A DNA stretch of 64,000 nucleotides from Rhodocyclaceae bacterium (lineage in GTDB: Bacteria > Pseudomonadota > Gammaproteobacteria > Burkholderiales > Rhodocyclaceae), in NCBI GenBank assembly GCA_028869135.1, contig JAGWTC010000007.1, positions 1 to 64,000 of the forward strand, in the 5' to 3' direction. The notes beneath the pieces were generated by a model that ran no database searches, was not told where the DNA came from, and saw nothing but the letters and a program-made list of their open reading frames with translations. The translations under genes and the position numbers were made by a program. Positions 37,611-45,205 of this stretch are shown here, piece after piece (position 1 is the first letter of the stretch; each line of letters opens with the position of its first letter).

Positions 37611-37680
37611 CCATGGGGGCTTTCCAGTTTTGGATTCAAATGCTATTATCGAAAAAACTGAAATCTGGAGCCCCCCATGG
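37611..37680 (+). promoter_or_regulatory. promoter inside an imperfect inverted repeat ahead of the HTH-REC gene
   Basis: TTTCCA (37621-37626), 17 bases, TATTAT (37644-37649) with a TG extended -10. CCATGGGGGCTTTCCAG (37611-37627) covers the -35, and its near-complement CTGGAGCCCCCCATGG (37665-37680) covers the ribosome-binding site and start codon. Symmetry around the promoter suggests an autoregulatory operator or a DNA loop. Confidence 0.6.
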
Positions 37681-38285
37681 ATATCCGCAATCCGGAAGAA
37701 ACCTGCTCGACGCGCGAGGCCGCCCTGGCCCTCGGTATTAGTGTGCGCACTGCGCAAATCTGGGTCGAGGAGGGCCGCCTCAAGGCCTGGAAGACGCCGG
37801 GTGGCCATCGCCGCATTCTGCGCACCTCGGTCGACGAAGTGCTGGCGCGTCGTCGTGCCGAGCTGGCGATTCCGGTCCACCGTTTCGAAATCCTTGTGGT
37901 CGAGGATGATCCCGTCCAGCGCGAGATGTACCAGACCGTGCTGGTGCGCATGGGCAAGCAACGCGTCAATGTACGCACGGCCGAATCGGGCTATGAGGCG
38001 CTGCTGCTGATCGGCGAACAGCAACCCGACCTGCTGGTGACCGACCTGGTGATGCCCGGCATCGACGGCTTCGGCATGCTGGAAACGTTGACCAAGCGCG
38101 CGCTCGCCAAGCCCATGCAGATCGTCGTGGCGACGGCGCTGGAGCCGGCCGAGATCGAAAGCCGCGGCGGTCTGCCGCCCGGCGTGTCGGTGTTCCACAA
38201 GCCGGTACCGTATACCCAGTTGATCAAGCTGGCCGGCGCTTACCGCGAAATCTGGGCGATCAACGAGAACACCATCAGCGTTTGA
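37677..38285 (+). CDS. HTH (excisionase/MerR-like) plus response-regulator receiver protein
   Basis: 202 aa. Unusual order: the N-terminal DNA-binding domain (CSTREAALALGISVRTAQIW, GGHRRI) precedes the C-terminal REC domain. REC has the acidic pocket VVEDDP, phospho-acceptor Asp123 in VTDLVMPG and the Lys of FHKPVP. Most response regulators have REC first. No histidine kinase is adjacent. The gene begins at the ATG inside an inverted repeat and ends in a strong terminator, so it is monocistronic. Targets unknown. Confidence 0.9.
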   Translation: MDIRNPEETCSTREAALALGISVRTAQIWVEEGRLKAWKTPGGHRRILRTSVDEVLARRRAELAIPVHRFEILVVEDDPVQREMYQTVLVRMGKQRVNVRTAESGYEALLLIGEQQPDLLVTDLVMPGIDGFGMLETLTKRALAKPMQIVVATALEPAEIESRGGLPPGVSVFHKPVPYTQLIKLAGAYREIWAINENTISV

Positions 38286-38300
38286 TTGTCTGCGGCATCA

Positions 38301-38335
38301 AAAAAAGCCTCACCGTTCGGTGAGGCTTTTTTTTT
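38301..38335. terminator. bidirectional terminator between HTH-REC gene and SUMT
   Basis: AAAAAAGCCTCACC, GTTC, GGTGAGGCTTTTTT: a perfect stem with T-runs on both strands, serving the two convergent genes. Confidence 0.93.
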
Positions 38336-38355
38336 GCGGAGCCTGCTTTTACCAC

Positions 38356-39150
38356 TCAACGTCCGGCTGTCTCGTCGAGCCAGGCCAGTTTTTCGCGCAG
38401 ACTGATTACGCTGCCGACGATGATCAGCGTCGGCGCCTTGAGCTTGGCAGCTTCAGCCAAGGCGGGAAGCGTGGCGAGCGTGCCGACGACGGTGCGTTGT
38501 CGCGCCGTCGTGCCCTGCTGCACGATGGCCGCAGGCCAGTCGGCGGGCAGGCCGTGCTCGATCAATCTCTCGCAGATGATCGGCAGGCCCTGCAGACCCA
38601 TGTAGATGACAACCGTCTGTTCCTTGCGCGCAAGCCCGTTCCAGTCCAGATCGGCGCTGCCATCCTTCAAGTGTCCCGTGACCAGCACGCAGGCCTGTGC
38701 GTGATCGCGATGGGTAAGAGGAATGCCGGCATAGGCGGCAACGCCGGCGGCGGAAGTCACGCCGGGCACGACCTCGAAGGGCACGCCGTGCGCCGCAAGA
38801 ATTTCGGCTTCCTCGCCGCCGCGACCGAAGATATACGGGTCGCCGCCCTTGAGCCGCACGACGCATTTGCCGGCCTTGGCCAGCTTGACGAGCAGCAGGT
38901 TGAGCTCCTCCTGGGGCAGTGTGTGGCGGTTGCGCTCCTTGCCCACATAGATGCGTTCGGCGTGCGCCGGCGCCATGGCGATGATTTCCGGGGCGACCAG
39001 ATGATCGTAAGCCAGGGCGTCGGCCTGGGCGAGCAGCCGCGCGGCGCGCACGGTCAGCAGTTCGGGATGGCCGGGGCCGGCTCCGACCAGATAAACCGTA
39101 CCCGGCTTGGCCGGGTTGTGTGGAAGCGGCAGATCGGAAAAGGGAATCAT
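38356..39150 (-). CDS. cobA: uroporphyrinogen-III C-methyltransferase
   Basis: 264 aa from the ATG at 39150; an ATG 39 bases further up is possible but less family-like. SAM-dependent double methylation at C2 and C7 giving precorrin-2, the branch point to siroheme and B12. Motifs: [43 protein letters not shown] and [20 protein letters not shown]. No CysG dehydrogenase/ferrochelatase domain is fused. It would feed siroheme to CysI and possibly corrinoid to the B12-dependent regulator at 27.2 kb. Confidence 0.95.
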   Translation of the reverse strand: MIPFSDLPLPHNPAKPGTVYLVGAGPGHPELLTVRAARLLAQADALAYDHLVAPEIIAMAPAHAERIYVGKERNRHTLPQEELNLLLVKLAKAGKCVVRLKGGDPYIFGRGGEEAEILAAHGVPFEVVPGVTSAAGVAAYAGIPLTHRDHAQACVLVTGHLKDGSADLDWNGLARKEQTVVIYMGLQGLPIICERLIEHGLPADWPAAIVQQGTTARQRTVVGTLATLPALAEAAKLKAPTLIIVGSVISLREKLAWLDETAGR

Positions 39151-39220
39151 CGTGTTGTTATTTCGAGGTAGTTGATTGGATTTTCGCATCTGCGTCGCCG
39201 GCTGTGAATAGCGTCTGCCC

Positions 39221-39254
39221 TATAATGCGTCGATCCCGCATCGGAAACGTTTCC
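39221..39254 (+). promoter_or_regulatory. -10 element and start-site palindrome of the HDOD gene
   Basis: TATAAT at 39221-39226 with no convincing -35. The perfect palindrome GGAAACGTTTCC (39243-39254) ends directly at the GTG start. The leader would be only about 20 nt. The palindrome could be an operator or hide the weak ribosome-binding site. Confidence 0.5.
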
Positions 39255-40118
39255 GTGAGCCAGATTTCCCCAGAAGTCGAAAAGAAGCTTGGCGCCGCTG
39301 TCGAACGCATGCCCGCCTTTCCGAAGAGCGTGCAGAAAGTGCTTGAGCTCACGCGCAACATCAATTGTCTGCCCCGGGAACTGGTCGGCGTCATCGAGAA
39401 GGATCCGGTGATGACGGTCAAGATCCTCAAGGTCATCAATTCTGCAGCGTTTTCCCTGCCCAACAAAATGACCTCGATCAACCAGTCGGTCGTCTATCTC
39501 GGGCTCAATACCGTCAAGAACATGGCGCTGTCGTTTGCGGCGGTCGGCATCTTGCCGCGCACCAATGCCGCCGGCTTCGACGTGCAGAAGTATCTGATGC
39601 ATTCCCTCACCGTCGCCTCGGTCGCGCGCGCCCTTGCCAGCCATCAACTGGCCGGTGAGGTCGATCCCGGCGACTGCTATATCGCCGGACTGTTGCACGA
39701 TTTCGGCAAAGTGGTTTTTGCGCAGTTCATGCCCGACGAGTTCAAGGCGGCACTGCAGTATTGCCATGATCAGGGCGTGCCGCTGCATGTGGCCGAGGCG
39801 GCGGTCATCGGCGCCGATCACACCGTGGTCGGCTCGATGCTGGCCGAGCGCTGGCAGTTTCCGCCGACCTTGGTGGCGTGCATCCGCAATCATCACGAGG
39901 ATGGCGCCCAGGACGGCATGGGCGATTGCCTGCGCATGGCCGACCAGATCTGCCGCTACCGGCAGTTCGGCGACGCCGGCAATCCTTATCGTGTCGGCGA
40001 GGCGGTGGTTGCGCCACAGCGCTTCGGTGCCAACATCGACGCCGTGATCGAGAGCCTCGGCGACCTGGATAAACTCGTGGCGGAAGCGCGAAGCTTCGCG
40101 CAGGTCGAGGCCGAATAG
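39255..40118 (+). CDS. HDOD-domain signalling protein
   Basis: 287 aa from the GTG at 39255. The HDOD domain covers most of the protein: LPRELVGVIEKDPVMTVKIL, INQSVVYLGLNTVKNMAL, then CYIAGLLHDFGKVVFAQF, where the HD pair is retained, and WQFPPTLVACIRNHHE. HDOD proteins are usually non-enzymatic scaffolds in stress, c-di-GMP and type IV pilus signalling. It sits 19 bp before the metallo-hydrolase gene and probably shares its transcript. Confidence 0.88.
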   Translation: MSQISPEVEKKLGAAVERMPAFPKSVQKVLELTRNINCLPRELVGVIEKDPVMTVKILKVINSAAFSLPNKMTSINQSVVYLGLNTVKNMALSFAAVGILPRTNAAGFDVQKYLMHSLTVASVARALASHQLAGEVDPGDCYIAGLLHDFGKVVFAQFMPDEFKAALQYCHDQGVPLHVAEAAVIGADHTVVGSMLAERWQFPPTLVACIRNHHEDGAQDGMGDCLRMADQICRYRQFGDAGNPYRVGEAVVAPQRFGANIDAVIESLGDLDKLVAEARSFAQVEAE

Positions 40119-40137
40119 TGCGAAGGAGTCGCGTCGA

Positions 40138-41019
40138 ATGAAAATCCGCTTCTGGGGCGTGCGCGGTTCAATCGCCTCGCCCGGCCCGCACACGGCGCGT
40201 TACGGCGGCAACACCACCTGCCTGGAGGTCCGCAGCGATGCAGGCGAGCTCATCATCTTCGACGCCGGCACCGGCATCTTTCCACTCGCGCAGGCGCTAC
40301 TGAAACAGCTCCCCGTCAGCGCCAACATCTTCATCACCCATACCCACTGGGACCACATCCAGGGCCTGCCTTTCTTCACGCCGCTCTACATTCCCGGTAA
40401 CAAGGCGAAGATTCACGGCGCCTACGATTTCGTCTCGGGTAGCGGCATCGAGCAGGTGATGAACGTCCAGCTTCAGTACAGCTACTTCCCCGTGCGCGAG
40501 GCCGAGCTGCGCGCCGCCATTGAATACCAGACGCTGGCCATCGGCGAAGCCGTGGTCGTGGGCGATGCGACCGTGCGCAACACGCTGCTCAACCACCCGG
40601 TGACGAATTTCGGCTATCGCGTGGAGTGCAACGGCAAGTCCATGTTCTTCAGCGGCGACCATGAGCCCTGGACCAACATCTACACGCAAGAGGACGCCGA
40701 CTACGACGAATACCAGGCGATGATAGACGTGCGCCAGGCCGAGCTCGATGCCTTCTTGCAGGGAGTCGACGTGCTGGTGATGGATTGCTCGTACACAAGC
40801 TCCGAATACCCGTCCAAGATCGGCTGGGGGCACGGTACCTTCGATGCCAGTCTGGAACTGGCCTATCGGATTGGTGCCAGAAAACTCGTCTGCACTCACC
40901 ATGAACCCACGCGCAGCGACGAAGAACTGGAAAAGGTCTTTGCCGATCTGCTGACCCGCGTGCCGGCGAACGGCCCTGAAGTCGTGCTTGCACGCGAAGG
41001 GCTGGAGATCGAGTGGTAG
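40138..41019 (+). CDS. metallo-beta-lactamase-fold hydrolase
   Basis: 293 aa. The fold starts MKIRFWGVRGSIASPGPHT with YGGNTTCLEV. The zinc motif THTHWDH is intact, SGDHEPW supplies another ligand and CTHHEP lies near the C-terminus. The arrangement is of the PhnP/cyclic-nucleotide phosphodiesterase-like branch. The substrate is unknown; a second-messenger role would suit the HDOD neighbour but is a guess. A strong terminator follows. Confidence 0.88.
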   Translation: MKIRFWGVRGSIASPGPHTARYGGNTTCLEVRSDAGELIIFDAGTGIFPLAQALLKQLPVSANIFITHTHWDHIQGLPFFTPLYIPGNKAKIHGAYDFVSGSGIEQVMNVQLQYSYFPVREAELRAAIEYQTLAIGEAVVVGDATVRNTLLNHPVTNFGYRVECNGKSMFFSGDHEPWTNIYTQEDADYDEYQAMIDVRQAELDAFLQGVDVLVMDCSYTSSEYPSKIGWGHGTFDASLELAYRIGARKLVCTHHEPTRSDEELEKVFADLLTRVPANGPEVVLAREGLEIEW

Positions 41020-41038
41020 CGCTGTTGCCGGGTTGAAC

Positions 41039-41067
41039 AAAAAAGCGGCGCCAGGCGCCGCTTTTTT
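41039..41067. terminator. bidirectional terminator after the metallo-hydrolase gene
   Basis: AAAAAAGCGGCGCC and GGCGCCGCTTTTTT form a near-perfect palindrome with T-runs on both strands, serving this gene and the convergent tautomerase gene. Confidence 0.9.
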
Positions 41068-41084
41068 GTACTAGCTGTGGCGGA

Positions 41085-41273
41085 TCAGGACCTGTCCGAC
41101 CACAGCACGCCACCGGTGGCCCAGTGTTCCTTCTTCACTTCGGTAATGATGACGTCCACCGATTCCGGCGTGCAGCCGATGGTGCGGCAGCTCGCCTCGG
41201 TGATGGCCTTGACGAATTCGCGCTTCTCTTCGAGGGTGCGGCCTTCGAAAATCTGGACGTTGAACGTCGGCAT
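41085..41273 (-). CDS. 4-oxalocrotonate tautomerase-family protein
   Basis: 62 aa from the ATG at 41273 (AGGAGA upstream). The mature N-terminus is Pro (MPTFNVQIFEGRTLEEKREF), the general base of the family. An Arg in EGRTLEEKR and the VIITEVKKEHWATGG segment follow. Members isomerise 2-hydroxymuconate-type enols as hexamers. It lies 32 bp after a class II aldolase gene on the same strand. The substrate is not evident; no aromatic degradation genes are here. Confidence 0.9.
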   Translation of the reverse strand: MPTFNVQIFEGRTLEEKREFVKAITEASCRTIGCTPESVDVIITEVKKEHWATGGVLWSDRS

Positions 41274-41305
41274 GCTTGTCTCCTTGCAGATGAATAATGG
41301 GTGGG

Positions 41306-42079
41306 TTAATCGCGGAAGCCGGGCATGCGCTGATCGAGCAGACGCAGCAGGGCCGGCCATTCGCGCTCGCCTTCGGGCACGTCGTCGCTGACGAGCTGGC
41401 GTGCCGTGTGGGCCAATACCTCGGGCGGCGGCATGACCAGCGTGGCGCCGCCGGCCTGGGCCTTGAGCTGGATGGCGCAGGCCTTGTCGAGCGTGTCCAT
41501 CAGCACATAGGCTTCGGCCACGGTGCGGCCGCAGACCAGGCTGCCGTGATTGCGCAACAGCAGCGCCGGATAGTCGGCCAGGCTCTTCAGCATGCGCTGG
41601 CCCTCGGGCTCGGTCAGCGACAGGCCTTCGTAGTCGTGATAGCCGATTTGCTTGTAGAAGCGCATCGCATGCTGCGAGATCGGCAGCAGGCCGTCGAGTT
41701 GCGCGGACACTGCGATCGCATTGACGTTGTGCAGATGCATGACGCAATGCGCAGCGTGGCGCGCCGCGTGCACGGTGGCGTGGATGCGGAAACCGATGGC
41801 ATTGACCTCGACATCGGCGTCGCCGTAGATCTGGCCGTGGATATTGATCTTCACCAGGCTGGACGCCGTGATTTCGTCGAAACGCAAGCCAAAGGGATTG
41901 ATCAGGAATGCGCCGTCCTCGCCGGGCACGCGCGCCGTGATGTGCGTGTAGATCAGGTCGTCCCAGCCCTGGCGCGCCGCCAGTCGGTAGGCCGCCGCCA
42001 GATCGACGCGCAGCGACTGTTCGGCGGGCGTGATCGGGGTGGCGGGGAGGCGGTTGTCGCTGGCGAGGGCAAGGCTCAT
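41306..42079 (-). CDS. class II aldolase/adducin-family protein
   Basis: 257 aa from the ATG at 42079 (MSLALASDNRLPATPITPAE). The zinc-binding His pair lies in VMHLHNVNAIAV, further conserved segments are YTHITARVPGEDGAFLINPF, PALLLRNHGSLVCGRTV and a C-terminal helix. Members cleave sugar phosphates or act as decarboxylases and epimerases; the adducin-like branch is poorly characterised. The start is 53 bp from the divergent thioredoxin-like gene. Same-strand pairing with the tautomerase suggests a small catabolic unit. Confidence 0.88.
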   Translation of the reverse strand: MSLALASDNRLPATPITPAEQSLRVDLAAAYRLAARQGWDDLIYTHITARVPGEDGAFLINPFGLRFDEITASSLVKINIHGQIYGDADVEVNAIGFRIHATVHAARHAAHCVMHLHNVNAIAVSAQLDGLLPISQHAMRFYKQIGYHDYEGLSLTEPEGQRMLKSLADYPALLLRNHGSLVCGRTVAEAYVLMDTLDKACAIQLKAQAGGATLVMPPPEVLAHTARQLVSDDVPEGEREWPALLRLLDQRMPGFRD

Positions 42080-42132
42080 GGCGGAAGGCTTACGGTATGA
42101 TCGGAATCCAGCCCCCGATTTTACCTGTCCTG

Positions 42133-42546
42133 ATGTCCGCCCCCAAGCCCGCCCCCAAGCCCGCCCCCAGCCCTTTGGCTCCCGTCGAACGCGAATTCCT
42201 CGTCGTCTGCCTCTGCGCCGCCTGGTGCGGCACCTGCCGCGAATACGAAGCCGGCTTTCGCGAACTGGAAGCGCAATATCCCGACGTCGGCTTTGCCTGG
42301 GTCGATATCGAGGACGAGAATTCGGGCGTTGAGGACTGGGATATTGAAAACTTCCCGACGCTGCTGATTCAGCGCAAGGAGCTCGTGCTGTTCTGCGGCC
42401 CAATGTTGCCGCATCACGGCATCCTCAAGCAAGCGTTGGAAACCTACAGACTGCAGTCGCCGGCCGAGGCGGCGCAGTACGCGCATGCAACGCCGGAGCG
42501 GGCAGGGTGGCAGGCGATGCGGAATTACCGCGGTCTGTTGCGCTGA
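42133..42546 (+). CDS. thioredoxin-family protein with proline-rich N-terminus
   Basis: 137 aa from the ATG at 42133; an ATG at 42097 is also in frame. The N-terminus is a small tandem repeat, KPAPKPAPSP, encoded by repeats of about 13 bases. The redox motif is WCGTC in CLCAAWCGTCREYEAGF, followed by the cis-Pro in NFPTLLIQ. No signal peptide, so a cytosolic thiol-disulfide protein. The repeat-coded linker may vary in length between strains. Confidence 0.88.
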   Translation: MSAPKPAPKPAPSPLAPVEREFLVVCLCAAWCGTCREYEAGFRELEAQYPDVGFAWVDIEDENSGVEDWDIENFPTLLIQRKELVLFCGPMLPHHGILKQALETYRLQSPAEAAQYAHATPERAGWQAMRNYRGLLR

Positions 42547-42738
42547 GGCGGCGTGCGCAAGCCTATTCAATAAGTGACGTTTTTTGTCGCATCGCTTGCG
42601 TTAATTGGCAGTTGAGCTCGGCATTATCCGCAGGCCATTAAAGCAATATCCTTATAAAACATACGGATAGTTTTCTGGCATGCGGCATGCTCTGTTTGCG
42701 ACATCCAAGGTTTGCTTGGACTCGTTCAGGAGAACTCT

Positions 42739-42924
42739 ATGAAAAAAGCGCAATCCGGCTTCACGCTCATCGAACTGATGATCGTGGTCGCCATCATCGG
42801 CATCCTCGCGGCCATCGCGATTCCGCAGTTCAACGAATACACTGCGCGCAGCGAAAATAAGGCCAGCCAGGCGGACACTACCAACGCTTTTGGTGCAGCC
42901 CAAGCCAATAGCAATAGCCAGTAA
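42739..42924 (+). CDS. short type IV pilin (PilA-N-like)
   Basis: 61-aa precursor from the ATG at 42739 (CAGGAG upstream). The leader MKKAQSG is followed by [20 protein letters not shown], the class III signal cut by prepilin peptidase before Phe1, with Glu5 present. The mature protein is only 54 aa: the hydrophobic helix, [13 protein letters not shown], and a polar tail ending SNSQ. No globular C-domain or disulfide loop. Normal pilins are 140-160 aa, whereas Geobacter PilA is 61 aa mature. The next gene, 18 bp away, may encode the missing domain. The 192 bp upstream hold a TATAAA box (42653-42658) and GGCATGC repeats but no clear sigma54 site. Confidence 0.88.
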   Translation: MKKAQSGFTLIELMIVVAIIGILAAIAIPQFNEYTARSENKASQADTTNAFGAAQANSNSQ

Positions 42925-42942
42925 GCAGGCAAGGAGAAAATT

Positions 42943-43452
42943 ATGATGAAGAAACTCGTTTTGATCGCCGGCCTTTCGGGCGCATTGTTCAGCGGAGCCG
43001 CTTTTGCTGCCTGTAGCGCCACTAATACCGTAGTTGGCGGCTTTAATCCTGCCGCCGCCAGTACACCCGGAACCCTCGGTACAGCTGGAGGGCCGGCTGT
43101 TGCGGCGGATACCTGCATATGCGATGGCATTGCTCAAAGAACGCAATTAAATGACGGGGCAGGCATCGCCGTTGATCCGGCGGTAGCCCGGTATATTAAA
43201 AACGGCTTTAGTGTCACCTGCTCTGCCAACAGCATGGTAAGTATGAGCGACATCGACGTTAATAGGTTTGCGATTGCTGGCGCATCCCGTCGTGGCAACC
43301 AGATGCATATCGGCAATACGGGTACCGGTTCGGTACGTGTGGAGGCTCGGGCGGGCGGTGCGCGCTCCTGCGGCCAATCCGCTGCCAATCCTCTGTGTAC
43401 GAACGGAGACGTTACTGCGGCCCTGGGTCGCGCTACCGCTGAAATACCGTAA
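42943..43452 (+). CDS. secreted Cys-containing protein paired with the short pilin
   Basis: 169 aa (ATG 42943 or 42946; AAGGAG upstream). Signal peptide MKKLVLIAGLSGALFSGAAFA. The mature part starts ACSATNTVVGGFNP and has six Cys, including DTCICDG, a Cys in SVTCSANS and RSCGQSAANPLC, with many Gly/Ala/Asn/Ser. No pilin helix of its own. By position it resembles PilA-C of Geobacter, a separately encoded partner of the short pilin. No homologue was recognised from sequence alone, and base composition looks less GC-rich than that of its neighbours. Confidence 0.72.
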   Translation: MMKKLVLIAGLSGALFSGAAFAACSATNTVVGGFNPAAASTPGTLGTAGGPAVAADTCICDGIAQRTQLNDGAGIAVDPAVARYIKNGFSVTCSANSMVSMSDIDVNRFAIAGASRRGNQMHIGNTGTGSVRVEARAGGARSCGQSAANPLCTNGDVTAALGRATAEIP

Positions 43453-43481
43453 TTCTGCGAGTAGCTACGGCTGACACTCCA

Positions 43482-43504
43482 AGCGCGCCTTCGGGCGCGC
43501 TTTT
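43482..43504 (+). terminator. intrinsic terminator after the pilin pair
   Basis: AGCGCGCC, TTCG loop, GGCGCGCT followed by TTTT. It separates the two-gene pilin transcript from the ABC genes. Confidence 0.88.
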
Positions 43505-43539
43505 CGTTATTTCACAAGCCCGATTGAGTCCTTTTGCCC

Positions 43540-44337
43540 ATGCTGAACTTCCTGTTTTCCGCCTGGCGCGCCGGCTTGCGCAGCCGCAGTATTCAGGCCG
43601 TGCTGGTGCTGGGGGTGTTGCTGATGGGCGTTGCCTATCTGGCCGCCCAATTCACTTTCCGTCAGGCCCAGACGGTGGCCATGGATGTGGGCTTTTCCGG
43701 GCTGCGGATCAGCCTGATCCTGTTTGCCCTGTTCTGGGTGCAGGAATTGTTCGGCCGCGAGATCGAGCGACGCAGCGTCATGTTTGCGCTGACCTATCCG
43801 CTGCCGCGCAGCCAGTATGTGCTGGGGCGCTATCTTGGCATTGTCCTGCTGCTGGGTTTGTCGGCACTTTTGCTCGGCATGCTGCTGTGGCTGGTGGTGT
43901 TGCTGACGCGCGGACTGTTCGAGCAAGTGTTTCCCATACATCTGGGCACGGCCTACTGGCTGACCGTGGTCGGCCTCTGGGTCGATGCGGCGGTGGTGGC
44001 TGCCTTTGCCTTCTGGTTTACCAGCCTGTCCACCGTGCCCATGCTGCCCATGGCGCTGGGTCTGGCCTTCGCCATCGGTGGCAAAAGCCTGGGCGCGGTG
44101 ATTGAATACCTGTCGCAGGCGGATATCGGCCAGGCCATGCTGGCGCTCAAACCGCTGATCGATGCGATCCAGTGGGCGCTGCCGGATTTGTCGCGCCTGG
44201 ACTGGCGCGTATCGCCCATGTATGCCTTGCCTATGGACACGGCAGCGATGGGCTGGAGCGTGGTAATGGCCGCCGCTTACGCCGGGGTGATGGTGACGCT
44301 GGCGGTGTGGAGCTTCCGGCGCCGGCAGTTTCACTGA
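43540..44337 (+). CDS. ABC-2-type transporter permease (PilI-like)
   Basis: 265 aa from the ATG at 43540, about six hydrophobic helices (VLVLGVLLMGVAYLAAQF, ISLILFALFWVQELFG, YLGIVLLLGLSALLLGMLLW). The charged stretch GREIERRSVMFALTYPLPRS after helix 2 is the coupling-type loop of ABC-2 permeases. Its partner ATPase is encoded at 45206 with one gene between. In Myxococcus and Geobacter a permease, PilI, next to the pilin is needed for pilus assembly. This identity is by synteny. Confidence 0.8.
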   Translation: MLNFLFSAWRAGLRSRSIQAVLVLGVLLMGVAYLAAQFTFRQAQTVAMDVGFSGLRISLILFALFWVQELFGREIERRSVMFALTYPLPRSQYVLGRYLGIVLLLGLSALLLGMLLWLVVLLTRGLFEQVFPIHLGTAYWLTVVGLWVDAAVVAAFAFWFTSLSTVPMLPMALGLAFAIGGKSLGAVIEYLSQADIGQAMLALKPLIDAIQWALPDLSRLDWRVSPMYALPMDTAAMGWSVVMAAAYAGVMVTLAVWSFRRRQFH

Positions 44338-44346
44338 GGAAGCGGC

Positions 44347-45174
44347 ATGCGCTTCAAGGCTTTTCCCTGGCGGCAGATCGTTTGCGTCCTGGCATGCGCG
44401 GGCGTGTTTGTGTATGCGCAAGAGCGGCTGGAAGGCCGGCCGCGTCTTCGCCCTGCGGGCGAGATCGGCGTGGCCTTGCCCTTGTTCATTCAGGTGGCGC
44501 TGGCGGGCGGCGATCGCTATTTTGCCGCCAATATCGCGGCGGTACGCGCGCTGGTGACGGACCCGGGCAAGATGACGGCGGACGAGTTCCATGTGCTGGC
44601 ACGGGTGCAGGAGGATGTGTCCTGGCTGAACCCCTACCATGAGGACAATTACTACACAGCGGCTTCCGTCCTGCCCTGGTACGGGCAACTGGAGTCGGCG
44701 CAGGTGATTTTGCGGCGTGCCATGCTGGCGCGCCCCTTCGACTACCAGCCCGGCTTCTTCTATGGTTTTGATCTGCTTCATTTCAGGCATGACCCAGCCG
44801 CGGCCTCGGCCGCCCTGCGCGAGGCGGCCTCGCGCATGCCCGATGACAGCGATGATCGTATGATGCTGGAAAACATGGCCGCGCGCTGGCTGGATCGTGT
44901 CGACGATCTGGACATGGCGATCGAGGTCGTCGAGGCCATGGCGAAGGGTGGCAACCGCAAGGATTTTCGCGATTACCTGAAGCTCAGGGCGCAGCGGCTG
45001 CGCATGCTGAAGGAAGTCCGCACGGCTGCGGCCGCGTATCGCCAGCAAACCGGGCAGCCCGTGCGGAGCCTGGACCAGCTTGTTGCGGCGCGCCTGCTCA
45101 AGGCTGTTCCGGTCGACCCTTTCGGTATGGGCTTTACCATCGACGCGAACGGCCGGGTTTTCCTGAAGAATTAA
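44347..45174 (+). CDS. membrane-anchored helical-repeat protein between ABC genes (PilG-like)
   Basis: 275 aa. One N-terminal hydrophobic segment (IVCVLACAGVFVYAQ) suggests a membrane anchor with a periplasmic body. TPR-like helices follow (FHVLARVQEDVSWLNPYHED, AQVILRRAMLARPFDYQP). The C-terminus LKAVPVDPFGMGFTIDANGR resembles endings seen in pseudopilin-associated proteins. Neither a signal-peptidase II Cys nor enzymatic motifs are clear. Sandwiched between permease and ATPase, it is probably an accessory subunit. Confidence 0.7.
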   Translation: MRFKAFPWRQIVCVLACAGVFVYAQERLEGRPRLRPAGEIGVALPLFIQVALAGGDRYFAANIAAVRALVTDPGKMTADEFHVLARVQEDVSWLNPYHEDNYYTAASVLPWYGQLESAQVILRRAMLARPFDYQPGFFYGFDLLHFRHDPAAASAALREAASRMPDDSDDRMMLENMAARWLDRVDDLDMAIEVVEAMAKGGNRKDFRDYLKLRAQRLRMLKEVRTAAAAYRQQTGQPVRSLDQLVAARLLKAVPVDPFGMGFTIDANGRVFLKN

Positions 45175-45205
45175 ACCGTGCTCGGAGACGGGCGGGAAAT
45201 GATTT

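Noticed and set aside
42140-42172. tandem GCCCCCAAGCCC repeats
   Set aside because: Too short for a regulatory or CRISPR array; they encode the Lys-Pro-Ala-Pro linker of the thioredoxin-like protein.
42603-42622. sigma54-like TTGGCA...GGCA upstream of the short pilin
   Set aside because: The GG and GC elements are 12 rather than 10 bases apart, so it does not fit a -24/-12 promoter.
42739-42924. short pilin as a pseudogene from truncation
   Set aside because: It has a good ribosome-binding site, an intact processing motif, a natural stop and a close downstream partner; no remnant of a globular pilin domain follows in any frame that I could see.
43507-45048. 513-aa open frame on the minus strand over the ABC permease and PilG-like genes
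   Set aside because: Shadow with extreme Gln/His content; the plus-strand genes have membrane helices and synteny support.
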